64,000 nucleotides of DNA from Candidatus Rokuibacteriota bacterium (GTDB lineage Bacteria > Methylomirabilota > Methylomirabilia > Rokubacteriales > CSP1-6), in assembly GCA_003220535.1 (NCBI GenBank), contig QHSU01000076.1:1-64000 (forward strand), read 5' to 3'. The notes beneath the pieces were generated by a model. It searched no databases, was not told where the DNA came from, and worked only from the letters and a program-made list of their open reading frames with translations. Below are positions 1 to 9,226 of the stretch, one piece after another (position 1 is the first letter of the stretch; each line of letters opens with the position of its first letter). The position numbers and the translations under genes were made by a program.

Positions 1-2131
1 CGAGCTTCTCCATCCGGCTGCGCAGGGTGTTGGGATGCATCTCGAGGATCTTCGCCGCCCCCCTGGGTCCTTCGATGACCCCGTCGGCCCTCTCCAGCGC
101 GGCCACGATGTGAGCCCGCTCGGTCTCCTCCAGGGCGGCGGCGAGCCCCGAAGCGGCGGACTTGGCGAGAGGCCGGCCGGGCTCCGCGTGGCGCTCGACG
201 CCCGGCCCGGACCCGAGGCGGGCCGGGACGGGAAGGAGATCCCTGTCCAGCTCCAGCGCCGGACCCCGCGAGAGCACGACGGCCCGCTCGATGACGTTCT
301 GCAGCTCCCGGATGTTGCCCGGCCACGGATAGCTCACAAGCCGGTCCATCGTCTCCGAGGCGATCGTGTCGACCCGGCGGCCGAACCGCTTGGCGAAGCG
401 CGAGAGAAAGAACATCGCGAGCTGTGGGATGTCCGACGCCCGCTCGCGCAGCGGCGGCACCCGGAGCGGGAACACGTTCAGGCGGTAGAAGAGGTCCGCG
501 CGGAACCGCCCGGCGCGCACGGCCTCTTCCAGATCACGGTTGGTCGCCGCGATCACCCTTACGTCCACGCGGACCGTCTGGTTGCTGCCCACCGGCTCGA
601 ACTCCTGCTCCTGGAGGACACGGAGCAGCTTGACCTGCGTCTCGAGTGGGAGCTCGCCGACTTCGTCGAGAAAGATCGTGCCGTGGTCCGCGAGCGCAAA
701 GCGACCGATGTGCTTCTCGATGGCGCCGGTGAACGCGCCTTTCACGTGACCGAAGAGCTCGCTCTCCACCAGACCGGCCGAGATAGCGCTGGAGTTCACC
801 TTCACGAGGGGGCGCTCGCGGCGTGGGCTTCGCTTGTGGATCGCGCGCGCGATGAGCTCCTTGCCGGTGCCGGTCTCGCCGTACACGAGCACCGTCGAGT
901 CCGTGGGGGCCACCTGCTCGGTCTCGCGAAGCACCTCGAGGAGCGCCGGGCTCGACCCGACCATATCGTCGAAGTTGTGCTCGGAGTGGATCTCGTCTTG
1001 AAGGTACACGTTCTCGGCCTGGAGACGGCTCCTCAGCGTCTCGACTTCGGCGAGTGCCACCCGGAGGCGCTCGTCAGCCCGCAGGCGGGCCAGCTCGGCG
1101 CCCGCCCTCGCGGCGAACACGCGCAAGATCGCGAGCGCGCGGGAAGGATCCACCATCGGCTGGTCGTCCAGGATCACCAGGTGGCCGATCAGCGGTCCCG
1201 AGGGGTCCAGCACGGGAACTCCCAGGTAGCTCTCAGCGCCGAGCTCGACCAGGTCACGGTCGTCCGGAAAGAGCCGTTGCACCTCCTTCCCGTAGTGACC
1301 GACCTCGCCATCGAGAACTCTCATGCAGGGCGTGCCGGCGACGTCGTACTCGAAATTCTCTCCGAAGCCCTCGCCCTTCCAGAACGCGCGCGTGCGGACC
1401 CGGTCGTCCGTCCCCTCGACACACTCGGCGACGAAGGCGTAACGGACGCGCAGCGCCGAGGCGAGGTGCTGGACCAGCGAGTAGAAGAAGTCGCTGCCGG
1501 TCGCCGCGGCCGTTCCCTCGACGACCGCGCGGAGCGTCTCTTCGACCTCACGGCGGTGAGCGGCCTCCGCCCGAACCTCGCGGTTGAGCGTGGTGATCGC
1601 CTCGTACGCCTTCATGTTCTCGACGGCCAAACCGATCTGGTTCGCGGCCTCCTGGAGAAGGACGGCGTCGGCGTCGGAATACTGGCCGGGGATCGTGCTG
1701 GCGACGGCCAGGACACCGACGCTCCTGCCCCTGGCGACGAGCGGCACGACCACGTACGAGCGGACGCCGTCCTGGTAAGCGCGCTCTTCCATGGGATACC
1801 GCTTCTCGGTCCTCAGGTCGCGGCACACGCGGTAGCGCTGCTGCTGGAACGCCCAGCCGACGTGGCTCTCTTCCTGGGGCATCTCCATGCCGACGGTGAA
1901 GTAGGACGTCGGCAGGGATGACTCGAGGATGAAGAGGCGGAGCACGTCCTTGTCGGCGTCGTGGAGGAAGATCGCGGTGCGATCGAACGGCATGATGCGG
2001 CGCAGCGCGCCGGCGATCGCGTGGAAGAGAGCTTCCCGCGTCAGGCTCGAGATCACGGCGTTGTTGATCTCGAGCAGCGTCCGCAAACGCTGTGCGTCGG
2101 CGTCCTGTGCGGGCGACTGAGGCTTGTCCAT
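1..2131 (-). CDS. Sigma-54-dependent transcriptional activator with GAF domains (3' end outside window)
   Basis: Bacterial enhancer-binding protein of the NtrC/FhlA type. It would remodel sigma-54 RNA polymerase by ATP hydrolysis in response to a ligand. Reading from the ATG at 2131, there are two N-terminal GAF-like regions (about residues 20-160 and 180-330), a short coiled linker, and an AAA+ domain. The AAA+ domain has a Walker A motif (GETGTGKE), the sigma-54-contacting GAFTGA loop, the Walker B-like FLDEVGELP and the WPGNIRELQNV block. A Fis-type helix-turn-helix begins near the window edge (AAKILEMHPNTLRSRMEKL). The C-terminus runs off at base 1. An AGGAG lies upstream of the start. 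No receiver domain is seen, so control is probably by a small molecule or redox signal through GAF. The target genes are unknown. Confidence 0.9.
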   Translation of the reverse strand, partial: MDKPQSPAQDADAQRLRTLLEINNAVISSLTREALFHAIAGALRRIMPFDRTAIFLHDADKDVLRLFILESSLPTSYFTVGMEMPQEESHVGWAFQQQRYRVCRDLRTEKRYPMEERAYQDGVRSYVVVPLVARGRSVGVLAVASTIPGQYSDADAVLLQEAANQIGLAVENMKAYEAITTLNREVRAEAAHRREVEETLRAVVEGTAAATGSDFFYSLVQHLASALRVRYAFVAECVEGTDDRVRTRAFWKGEGFGENFEYDVAGTPCMRVLDGEVGHYGKEVQRLFPDDRDLVELGAESYLGVPVLDPSGPLIGHLVILDDQPMVDPSRALAILRVFAARAGAELARLRADERLRVALAEVETLRSRLQAENVYLQDEIHSEHNFDDMVGSSPALLEVLRETEQVAPTDSTVLVYGETGTGKELIARAIHKRSPRRERPLVKVNSSAISAGLVESELFGHVKGAFTGAIEKHIGRFALADHGTIFLDEVGELPLETQVKLLRVLQEQEFEPVGSNQTVRVDVRVIAATNRDLEEAVRAGRFRADLFYRLNVFPLRVPPLRERASDIPQLAMFFLSRFAKRFGRRVDTIASETMDRLVSYPWPGNIRELQNVIERAVVLSRGPALELDRDLLPVPARLGSGPGVERHAEPGRPLAKSAASGLAAALEETERAHIVAALERADGVIEGPRGAAKILEMHPNTLRSRMEKL

Positions 2132-2204
2132 GGCGGCCGGCCGGCTCCTGGCCGTCCATTCTACGACGGTCCGTCCGGCTACACCGGTCCCCCCGGCGGC
2201 CTGC

Positions 2205-2392
2205 CTAAGACGTGAGCATCTCGATGAGCCTCTGATCGGCTGCGTCCACAGAGGTCAGCCGGATGCGGATCACGCGCTCGTCGGCCTCTCGCGACACGCC
2301 GACAACCTTGCCAGAGAGACCAGGATCGTCCGGCCGAAAGTCTCCTGCACTTGCGCGCCCAGATCGAGCCCGCGATCGCCGGGGGGCGGAGA
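2205..2392 (-). pseudogene. Decayed PilZ-domain fragment
   Basis: Between the activator and the debranching enzyme, the minus strand encodes about 45 residues ending in GKVVGVSREADERVIRIRL and then ...DQRLIEMLTS-stop. This resembles the second half of a PilZ (c-di-GMP-binding) domain. The better-looking upstream part (LDLGAQVQETFGRTILVSL) lies in a different frame, and there is no room for an N-terminus or start before the debranching-enzyme stop at 2393. I read it as a frameshifted, truncated remnant. The PilZ assignment is by eye only. Confidence 0.35.
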
Positions 2393-4456
2393 TCAGCCCC
2401 TGCGCGGCGGATTTTCGGACGAGGGGTGCGGGTCGACGGTCACAACTGTGTCAGGTCTCGCTGAGGCGCGGAAGTCTCGGCCCGCGAGCTCATGCCAGGC
2501 GCGCAGCGTCTCGGCGACGGACCACGCTTGCGCGATGCACCCGCGCGGTGCAAACGGCGAATCGCCGTCGAAGATCTCGGCGACGGAGCCGAGCCCGTAG
2601 TCGCTGAGGTGATGCGCCACAGGCGAGAGGAAGGAGCATGCTGCCTCGGCGTCGCGGTACACCTTGAAGTGAGCGAGCGCGAACGGGCCGAGGAGGAACG
2701 CCCACACCGTGCCCTGGTGGTAGGCGCCGTCGCGGTGCCACTGATCGCCGCCGTAGTGGCCCTGGTACTTCGGGTGGCCTGGCGCGAGACTCCTGAGCCC
2801 GTAGGACGTCAGGAGATGGCGGGCGCAGGCGTCGACGATCTGGCGCTGGCGTTGGGGCGAGAGCGGGCTCTCGGGGAGCGAGACCGCGAAGATCTGGTTC
2901 GGCCGGAGTGCGTCATCGTTTGCGCCGGGCGAGTCGATGACGTCGTAGCAGCACCCGGCGCGCTCATTCCAGAAGCGATCGAATCCCGCTCTCACGCGCG
3001 CAGCGAGCTCGTCCCACGGCTTGGAAGGCTGCCTCAGCCGCTTTGCAAAGCCGGCCATCGAGCGGAGTGCGTTGTACCAGAGCGCGTTGATCTCGACCGC
3101 CTTGCCAGTCCGGGGCGTGACGATCCAGTCACCCACCTTCGCGTCCATCCAGGTGAGCTGGACGCCGGGCTCGCCCGACCTGAGGAGGCCGTCGGCGGAA
3201 TCCTCCTTGATCCCGTACCGCGTGCCCTCACGGTGGAACCGCACGATCTCCTCGAGCACCGGGAACAGCTCTTTGAGAAGCCCGTCGTCATCCGTCGCCG
3301 CGTGATATGCCCGGATCGCCTCGAAGTACCAGAGGGTCGCGTCCACGGTGTTGTACTCGGGCGCCTCGCCGGCGTCGGGAAACCGGTTCGGCAGCATGCC
3401 GCGGTCCACGAACCTGGCGAACGTCGTGAGAATCCGACGGGCGATCTCCGCGCGTCCGGTCGCCAGCGCCAGTCCCGGCAGCGCGATCATCGTGTCGCGT
3501 CCCCAGTCGCCGAACCAGTGGTAGCCGGCGATGACGGTCATGCCGTCGGCGTCGCTGGGCGTGGGTCGTCTCACAATGAACTGGTCGCTGGCGAGCACGA
3601 GGTGCTTGATCCAGTCGGGGGCCTTCCGCGCCTCGGGCCGGGCGCGCTTCCAGGCGGCAACCAACCGCTCCTCGTGTTGCGCTCGCCGCTCCCACGCCTG
3701 CTCGCCGTCGAACGCGGGCGACGACTCAGTCGAAAGCACGAGGGTCAGCGCCTCGGCGGGCGCGAGCAAAACGGAGAACGTCCCGGCGTGGAGATGATCC
3801 TCGATCGCGTCGAGCCTGCGCTCGCGCTCACCGAGAAGGTCGAAGTCCCGGTACCAGGTATGAGCGATCCGCGCTTCCGCGCCATCGGCCAACAGCAACA
3901 GCGGCGCGGCGCCGTCGAACGCCGCCACGCGGAGCCCGTGCTCGACCGGCGCCACGTCCATCTGCCAGCCGTCGCCGCGGGTGGCCCCGTGATAGTCGCG
4001 GTAGTTCACGAGCACCTTGAGTTTGAGCGCGAGGCTGCCGCGTGCTCGCAGCACACGATAGCGGACATACGTCGTGTTGGCGCCCTGCTCCATCCAGACA
4101 CGCTTCTCGATGAGCGCGTCGGCGACCGTGTAGGTCCACACCGGGGTCGTCCCCTCGAGGGTGAAGCGCTCGATCGTCCGGTACCCGTAGGGGTCGATCG
4201 CGTTCCCGGCCCAGCGGTTGGTGAAAAGCGGGAGCGCGAGACTCTCGTACTCCACGGTCTCATCCACCTTGGTGCAGAGAAGGGTGCGCCCGAGCGGCGG
4301 CTTGAGCGCGGCGACGAGGAGCCCCTGGTACCGCCGCGTCAGGGTGCCTGCCACCGTCCCCGAGGCGAACCCGCCGATCCCGTTGGTACAGAGCCACTCT
4401 CGGCGTTCGGCCGACGCCAGATCGCCGCAGATCTCTCGCCCCCAGTCGATGATCAC
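2393..4456 (-). CDS. Glycogen debranching enzyme (amylo-alpha-1,6-glucosidase)
   Basis: About 687 aa. It has an N-terminal GDE_N-type beta domain (WLCTNGIGGFASGT near the start, then the RRYQGLLVAAL block) and a C-terminal (alpha/alpha)6 GDE_C domain with the signature WFGDWGRDTM at about residues 314-323. It should hydrolyse alpha-1,6 branch points of glycogen in the cytosol. I chose the GTG at 4456 because AAGGAG lies 8 nt upstream and the conserved fold starts there. An upstream in-frame GTG at 4495 has no comparable ribosome site. It lies apart from the glucan cluster at 16-25 kb but fits the same pathway. Confidence 0.92.
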   Translation of the reverse strand: MIIDWGREICGDLASAERREWLCTNGIGGFASGTVAGTLTRRYQGLLVAALKPPLGRTLLCTKVDETVEYESLALPLFTNRWAGNAIDPYGYRTIERFTLEGTTPVWTYTVADALIEKRVWMEQGANTTYVRYRVLRARGSLALKLKVLVNYRDYHGATRGDGWQMDVAPVEHGLRVAAFDGAAPLLLLADGAEARIAHTWYRDFDLLGERERRLDAIEDHLHAGTFSVLLAPAEALTLVLSTESSPAFDGEQAWERRAQHEERLVAAWKRARPEARKAPDWIKHLVLASDQFIVRRPTPSDADGMTVIAGYHWFGDWGRDTMIALPGLALATGRAEIARRILTTFARFVDRGMLPNRFPDAGEAPEYNTVDATLWYFEAIRAYHAATDDDGLLKELFPVLEEIVRFHREGTRYGIKEDSADGLLRSGEPGVQLTWMDAKVGDWIVTPRTGKAVEINALWYNALRSMAGFAKRLRQPSKPWDELAARVRAGFDRFWNERAGCCYDVIDSPGANDDALRPNQIFAVSLPESPLSPQRQRQIVDACARHLLTSYGLRSLAPGHPKYQGHYGGDQWHRDGAYHQGTVWAFLLGPFALAHFKVYRDAEAACSFLSPVAHHLSDYGLGSVAEIFDGDSPFAPRGCIAQAWSVAETLRAWHELAGRDFRASARPDTVVTVDPHPSSENPPRRG

Positions 4457-4648
4457 GCGAGGCTCTCCTTCTGGTGGTCCATGCCGGAAGTCCACCCTTG
4501 AACACTCCCGTTACGCCGTTCGACACCCCGGCGCTGCGTCCCGGTTCGAGGTCAGGGCGAATCGGGTCGAATCGATGCTGGTGCGCGACGTTTCCAACTG
4601 CACAGTGACACCTTGCAGGTCTCGCTGGGCGGTTGCCATCTTCTTTTT

Positions 4649-5326
4649 TCAGGACTCGTGTCTCGCCGCGCGCAGCGCGGTGGAGAGAAACGCGTAGCCG
4701 GCGCGTACGGTACCGAGAAGCGTGCCAGAAACCTTCGAGCGCCCGGCGAGTCGAGGCGTATGCGACACCGGCACTTCAAGGATGCGCGCGCCGAGCACCG
4801 CGGCCTTGACCACCATCTCCACTGGCCACCCGAATGCACGGTCCTGCATGTCGAGGCGCCGCAGCAGATCGACCCTGATGGCGCGTAACGGGCCGAAGTC
4901 CGTGATTGGCACGCGCCATCGCCAGGCCACGAACTGCGCGACGAGCCGAGTGCCGGCCACCGCGTGCACGGGATGACGCCCCACCAGTTTCCGCGCGCCC
5001 AGGACCAGGTCCGCGCGGCCGGTGAGGACGGGATCCAGCACCAGCGGGATCTCCTCCGGTCGCTGACTGCCGTCCGCGTCGAGGAACACGGCGACGCCAG
5101 CGTCCAGCGGAAGCGCGGTGACGCCAGCGAAGCAGGCAGCTCCATAGCCTCGCCTCGGCTCACTCACCACGCGGGCTCCCGCATCACGCGCGACGGTGGC
5201 CGTCGCGTCGGTGGAGCCGTTGTCCACGACGATCACCTCGGCGAGGATGTCGCGCGGCGTTCGGCGAACAAGATCGCCGACGATAGCAGCCTCGTTCAGC
5301 GCGGGTACGATCAGGACCGCCTTCAT
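4649..5326 (-). CDS. Glycosyltransferase family 2 (dolichyl/polyprenyl-phosphate mannose synthase-like)
   Basis: 225 aa and a single GT-A domain. It starts with MKAVLIVPALNEA, then VIVVDNGSTDATA (nucleotide-sugar binding) and VFLDADGSQRPEEI (DxD-like). No long C-terminal membrane domain is seen. The family transfers hexose from a nucleotide sugar to polyprenyl phosphate. The ATG at 5326 overlaps the stop of the upstream multi-membrane mannosyltransferase by 4 bases (ATGA). The likely logic is that this enzyme makes the lipid-linked donor and its neighbour uses it. The exact sugar is not determinable from sequence alone. Confidence 0.85.
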   Translation of the reverse strand: MKAVLIVPALNEAAIVGDLVRRTPRDILAEVIVVDNGSTDATATVARDAGARVVSEPRRGYGAACFAGVTALPLDAGVAVFLDADGSQRPEEIPLVLDPVLTGRADLVLGARKLVGRHPVHAVAGTRLVAQFVAWRWRVPITDFGPLRAIRVDLLRRLDMQDRAFGWPVEMVVKAAVLGARILEVPVSHTPRLAGRSKVSGTLLGTVRAGYAFLSTALRAARHES

Positions 5327-6663
5327 CCTGCTCTGGCGCGGGCGCGCACGCTCGGGAGCCACCCGAAGGCTCCACCGAGCTTTACGGCGGCGGCGATCGC
5401 CAGCGGCGCCACTTCCACGAGCCTGGCCCACACCGGGATCGTCCACGGTTCGGACAGGAAGAAGCTATACGCGAAGCCCACGGTGCCGGTGAAGGCGATC
5501 AACGGTACGGAAGGCGTCACCGCCAAGAACGGGACGAGCCACACGACGTACCACGGAAAGACATTCGCCCCGAGCACGATGACGCCCGCCGCCATTGGCA
5601 CCGCCCGCACGGCAAGGCTGCCGGCGTGCCCGCGCGACGCGATCACGACCATCCAGGCGGCGGTCGCTGCCAGCGCCAGCAGCGGCTCGTTCACGAAGGT
5701 TCGCGCGAGGCCAGGATTGAAATACTCTCCCGAGACATAGCGCCAGATCGGCGTGATCGGCCAACGGCCGAGACCGCCCGCCGCGATCGTGCCCGCGACG
5801 ACGACGGTTCCGAACAGCGCGTACACCGATACGCGTCGCCGACCGGGCAGTAGCAGGAGCAGCACGGCGGGATAGAGCTTCACGAGGGTGCCGATGCCGA
5901 GCAAGGTGGCCGCGATGCCGTCCCGGCGCCGGGCGGATGCCAACGCTGCGGCGGTGACCGTCACGAGCACTAGAGCATCCAGGTGACCACTTCCCCAGAT
6001 CTCGACGAGGAGCAGCGGGTTCCACGCGTAGATCGTGAGCCGGCCGAGCGGTATGTCGAGCGTCCGAAGCAGGAGGGCGAGTGTGGCGAGCGCGAGCAGC
6101 TCGGCAATGCCGAGCGCGAGTTTCATGGCGACTACGTTGTCGGGCGCGAGCCGGTACACCGCGCGAAAGAACGCCTGCGCGACAGGAGGGTATACGGTGC
6201 GCCACGTTGAATGGTTCAGCCTCGGGTAGATGTTGGTGTCGCGCAGTCCCGCGACCTCGGGGGCCACTGGGGCGTACGCGTAGGGATCGATCCCGGCACT
6301 GGAGACCCGGGCGTCCCAGACATACCGGTAGGCGTCAGTGGAGAGTGAGGGCAAGGCCGGAAGCAGGAGCATGCGACTCAGGACACCGACCGTCAGGATC
6401 ACCACGACCGTGAAACGGGCGCGGAGGTGAGCGGTCACGAGTGCGCCACACGCGTAGGCCAGCCACGCGAGAGTAAAGAGCACCAGGAACGTGCGCGGCG
6501 CCAGGACGAGGTTCGACACCCGCGCTAGCCCCCAGCACGCGGTGCCCAGCGCCAGACCTGCGCCGGCCAATATGAGGGCTGTGCTCGCACGCTCGGTCGT
6601 TGGCGGCGCGCCGAGCCATCTGGCAACGTCGCGAACGGTCAGCGCGCTAAAGTAGACTCGCAT
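5323..6663 (-). CDS. Polytopic mannosyltransferase-like membrane protein (GT-C, GT87/DUF2029 type)
   Basis: 446 aa from the ATG at 6663, with roughly ten hydrophobic segments. The family hallmark is a large extracytoplasmic loop after the second or third helix (TDAYRYVWDARVSSAGIDPY, then YPRLNHSTWRTVYPPVAQ). This matches GT-C enzymes that use polyprenyl-phosphate sugars on the outer membrane face. It is translationally coupled to the GT2 gene downstream. A TTG at 6684 would add 7 residues and is less likely. The next gene, on the plus strand, starts only 42 bases away, so the divergent promoters must be very compact. Confidence 0.8.
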   Translation of the reverse strand: MRVYFSALTVRDVARWLGAPPTTERASTALILAGAGLALGTACWGLARVSNLVLAPRTFLVLFTLAWLAYACGALVTAHLRARFTVVVILTVGVLSRMLLLPALPSLSTDAYRYVWDARVSSAGIDPYAYAPVAPEVAGLRDTNIYPRLNHSTWRTVYPPVAQAFFRAVYRLAPDNVVAMKLALGIAELLALATLALLLRTLDIPLGRLTIYAWNPLLLVEIWGSGHLDALVLVTVTAAALASARRRDGIAATLLGIGTLVKLYPAVLLLLLPGRRRVSVYALFGTVVVAGTIAAGGLGRWPITPIWRYVSGEYFNPGLARTFVNEPLLALAATAAWMVVIASRGHAGSLAVRAVPMAAGVIVLGANVFPWYVVWLVPFLAVTPSVPLIAFTGTVGFAYSFFLSEPWTIPVWARLVEVAPLAIAAAVKLGGAFGWLPSVRARARAG

Positions 6664-6704
6664 CGATGGTCCGAGACCCGACAACGAGGAGGGAGGAACA
6701 CGCC

Positions 6705-7133
6705 ATGCCCTTCGAAGGCCGAGCGATCCGCTGGTTGATGATCGTCGGGACGTCGCTGGTCGGCATCGCCATCGGCGCGACCGGTCACCGTCTCGTCGCG
6801 GCGCCGCCTTCGTTCACCGAGACCCGGCTTCTCCGCACTGATCTGGCGGGAATCGACAATTACGAGCTGATCGTCTCCCGGCTGGAGACCGCCCCGGGCT
6901 GGTCGCATGGCCGGCATTATCACGCGGGCCACGAGATCGTGTACGTGCTAGAGGGCAACGGCGCGCTCGACACCGAGGGAAAGCCAGAGCAACGCCTGCA
7001 GCCGGGTACGGTATCGTACGTACCGCCGGGGCAGATTCACGCCGGGCACAACACGAGCCGGAGGGAGACGTTCAAGTTCCTTCTGATCCGGATCCATGTG
7101 AAGAACGAGCCGATCTCCATCGAGTTGAATTGA
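6705..7133 (+). CDS. Membrane-anchored cupin-domain protein
   Basis: 142 aa. It has an N-terminal hydrophobic helix (WLMIVGTSLVGIAIGATGH, signal anchor or uncleaved signal). A single cupin_2 barrel follows, with the metal-site pattern HYHAGHEIVYVLEGNG and the second motif PGQIHAGHN. The start at 6705 is set by the strong purine-rich site GAGGAGGGAGGA 7 nt upstream; an in-frame ATG at 6666 lacks one. It is probably periplasmic, facing out, with an unknown ligand. Its stop (7131-7133) lies just before the next gene, so the two form an operon. Confidence 0.8.
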   Translation: MPFEGRAIRWLMIVGTSLVGIAIGATGHRLVAAPPSFTETRLLRTDLAGIDNYELIVSRLETAPGWSHGRHYHAGHEIVYVLEGNGALDTEGKPEQRLQPGTVSYVPPGQIHAGHNTSRRETFKFLLIRIHVKNEPISIELN

Positions 7134-7141
7134 CCGCCCAC

Positions 7142-7888
7142 ATGACGTCGGTGCGCGAGCATTACGAGCAGGTGTTGGCGGAGCACTACTCGCGTATGTT
7201 CGGCGACTTCGAGGCCAAGGTCGCCGAGCAGCACGCTCTGCTGGAACGTCTGGGCGTCACCGCCGAGCAGGGCGCCGCGACGGCCGTGGATCTCGGCTGC
7301 GGCTCCGGCTTCCAGTCCGTCGCCCTGGCGCGTCTCGGCTTCCAGGTGCTGGCCATCGACTTCAGTCAGCGGCTCCTCGCCGAGCTGAGCGATCGGGCGA
7401 GCGGCCTGGCGGTCGAGGCGATCACCGGTGACATCCGCGACGTCGCGAGCCTCGTACCGACGGCGGTCGGGCTGGTCGTCTGTATGGGCGACACGCTCTC
7501 GCATCTCGAGTGCGAGGCCGACCTCGCGCGCGTCTTCGAGGGGGTGGCGGCGCGACTCGCCGTTGGTGGTCGGCTCGTGCTCACGTTCCGCGATCTCAGC
7601 GGAGAGCTGTGCGACCTGGATCGCGTGATCCCGCTCTACGCCTCGGACGAGGTCGTCATGACTTGCTTCCTGGAGTACGAGCCCAGCACCGTGAAGGTGC
7701 ACGATCTCATCTGGGTCCGACAGCGGGGCGGCTGGCACTTCCGCAAGGGCGTCTACCGCAAGTTGCGGCTCGCCCCCGAGGCCGTGACGATACGCCTCGA
7801 GCGAGCGGGGTTCACCGTCGAGCGGCGCCAGGCGCCTCCTGGGATGGTCGCGCTCGTCGGTGTCTCGCTGGGCCGGCGGCGTCCCTAG
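7142..7888 (+). CDS. Class I SAM-dependent methyltransferase
   Basis: 248 aa. It has a Rossmann methyltransferase fold with motif I VDLGCGSGFQSVAL at about residues 45-58, the acidic end of beta-2 (VLAIDFS), and motif IV region VVCMGDTLSHLE. It follows the cupin gene with a gap under 10 bases. I start at the ATG at 7142; a TTG at 7130 is also in frame. The substrate cannot be deduced. The soluble protein is likely cytosolic. Confidence 0.8.
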   Translation: MTSVREHYEQVLAEHYSRMFGDFEAKVAEQHALLERLGVTAEQGAATAVDLGCGSGFQSVALARLGFQVLAIDFSQRLLAELSDRASGLAVEAITGDIRDVASLVPTAVGLVVCMGDTLSHLECEADLARVFEGVAARLAVGGRLVLTFRDLSGELCDLDRVIPLYASDEVVMTCFLEYEPSTVKVHDLIWVRQRGGWHFRKGVYRKLRLAPEAVTIRLERAGFTVERRQAPPGMVALVGVSLGRRRP

Positions 7889-7905
7889 GCCGCGAGCCGT
7901 CCTCG

Positions 7906-8676
7906 TCAGCGCCGACACGGTTGGATAGCCTCGGGCCGGGGCAACACGTCTGGCCGAGCGAACACGGCGAGGTATCCGTCCGCCGGGGCCAGCGAGAGGA
8001 AGTCGACCTGACGATAGGCAACCGCGGCCAACTCACAGCGGAGCAGCACCGGCGGCGTGCCGTGCTCGCGGGTGGGCTTGTCGTTGTCGATGATGGCGAT
8101 CCGGCCGCTTGGCGCCAGGGCCGCGTGCAACCGGTAGAGGAATTCGTACGGGTGCTCGATCTCGTGATACACGTGCGCCAGGATCGCGAGATCGATCGAT
8201 TGCTCCGGAAGTCGCGGATCGGCCGGCGTGCCGTGCACGAGGGTCACTCCGGCGACGCCCTCGCGTGTGAGCCGGGCCGCCAGGCGATCGAGGTAGGGTT
8301 GTGCGACGTCCTCGGCGTAGATCGTCGCGCCGTGTCCGAGACGCTGCGCTAGCCGCACCGTGTAGTAGCCATCGCCGGCGCCGATGTCGGCGACCCGCAT
8401 CCCAGGCGTGACGCCCAGCCGGTTCATGACTCGCTCCGCCTCGCCGTGCCGATCGCGCGCCGCCTCGGTGGAGTAGGCCGGCGAGATGATCGGCGCGACC
8501 GGACGATCGACCGGTGGGAAGCGCGCCGGTTCGGCGCTGGGACCGCCGACAGCGTAGAACGCGGCCACCCACGCCGCGACGACGACGCGAGCCGGTCGGA
8601 TCCACTTCCCGCGACGGTCGGGTTCGCCGTCGCGCCTCGGCGCGTCGCGAGCGCCGTGAGCGGCGAGATCATCCAC
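7906..8676 (-). CDS. Exported or membrane-tethered class I methyltransferase
   Basis: 256 aa from the GTG at 8676, which overlaps the Nudix stop by 8 bases. A basic N-terminus and a short hydrophobic stretch (VVVAAWVAAFYAVGG) suggest a signal anchor. The mature part has methyltransferase motif I VADIGAGDGYYTVRLA and LAILAHVYHEIEHP. Similar bacterial proteins are annotated as periplasmic or lipoprotein methyltransferases of unknown substrate. A SAM-dependent enzyme outside the cytosol would be odd, so the anchor may face in. It is the last gene of the radical SAM cassette. Confidence 0.75.
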   Translation of the reverse strand: MDDLAAHGARDAPRRDGEPDRRGKWIRPARVVVAAWVAAFYAVGGPSAEPARFPPVDRPVAPIISPAYSTEAARDRHGEAERVMNRLGVTPGMRVADIGAGDGYYTVRLAQRLGHGATIYAEDVAQPYLDRLAARLTREGVAGVTLVHGTPADPRLPEQSIDLAILAHVYHEIEHPYEFLYRLHAALAPSGRIAIIDNDKPTREHGTPPVLLRCELAAVAYRQVDFLSLAPADGYLAVFARPDVLPRPEAIQPCRR

Positions 8677-9226
8677 GCGGGTTCTCGCGCCGCCGCGCCG
8701 CCAGCAGCACCGCGACGACCGTCATGCTGTCGACGATCTCGCCTTCCAGCACCATCCGGAGCACCGTGTCGAACGGGAAGACGCGAACATCGATGAACTC
8801 CGTTTCGTCGGGGGTTGTGTCCGCGCGGTGAAGGCCATCGGCCAGGAATAGGTGCGCGGTCTCGTCGACCACGCTCTTGCTCGTGTGATACGTGCTCACG
8901 TGCACGAGGTGCCGTGCCCGATGGCCGGTCTCCTCGGCGAGCTCCCGCTGAGCTGCCTGCTCGAGCGTCTCACCCTCGTGTACGCCCCCGGTCGGCATCT
9001 CCCAGGTCGGACGTCCGGCGACGTAGCGATACTGCCGGACGAGCAGGACCGTGTCGGGATCGACGAACGGCAACAGGCCGACGCAGTGACCGCAGGACAC
9101 CACGCCGTAGACGGTGGTACGGCCGTCGGGCAGCGCAACGAGGTCCTCGCGCACCGAGATCCACTTGTTAGAGTAGACGGGCCTCGACGACAGCGTCCGC
9201 CAGGCAGTCTCGCTCTTGCGGGTCAC
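8669..9226 (-). CDS. Nudix hydrolase (ADP-ribose pyrophosphatase-like)
   Basis: 185 aa. It carries a complete Nudix box (GX5EX7REUXEEXGU) visible as GGVHEGETLEQAAQRELAEE followed by TGH. The upstream sheet (VLLVRQYRYVAGRPTWEMP) is typical of the ADP-sugar/ADP-ribose pyrophosphatase subgroup. The start is the GTG at 9226, whose last bases form the TGA of the preceding transferase (GTGA), so translation is coupled. Likely Mg-dependent hydrolysis of a nucleoside diphosphate linked to X. Confidence 0.85.
   Translation of the reverse strand: MTRKSETAWRTLSSRPVYSNKWISVREDLVALPDGRTTVYGVVSCGHCVGLLPFVDPDTVLLVRQYRYVAGRPTWEMPTGGVHEGETLEQAAQRELAEETGHRARHLVHVSTYHTSKSVVDETAHLFLADGLHRADTTPDETEFIDVRVFPFDTVLRMVLEGEIVDSMTVVAVLLAARRRENPRG

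Noticed and set aside
35..1921. Long plus-strand open frame of 628 codons at the left end
   Set aside because: It is the shadow of the sigma-54 activator on the minus strand, whose AAA+ and Fis motifs are unmistakable. The plus-strand product is Arg/Asp-rich without motifs.
5323..6663. Arabinosyltransferase or O-antigen polymerase
   Set aside because: The loop pattern and coupling to a GT2 polyprenyl-phosphate sugar synthase fit the GT87-type mannosyltransferases better.
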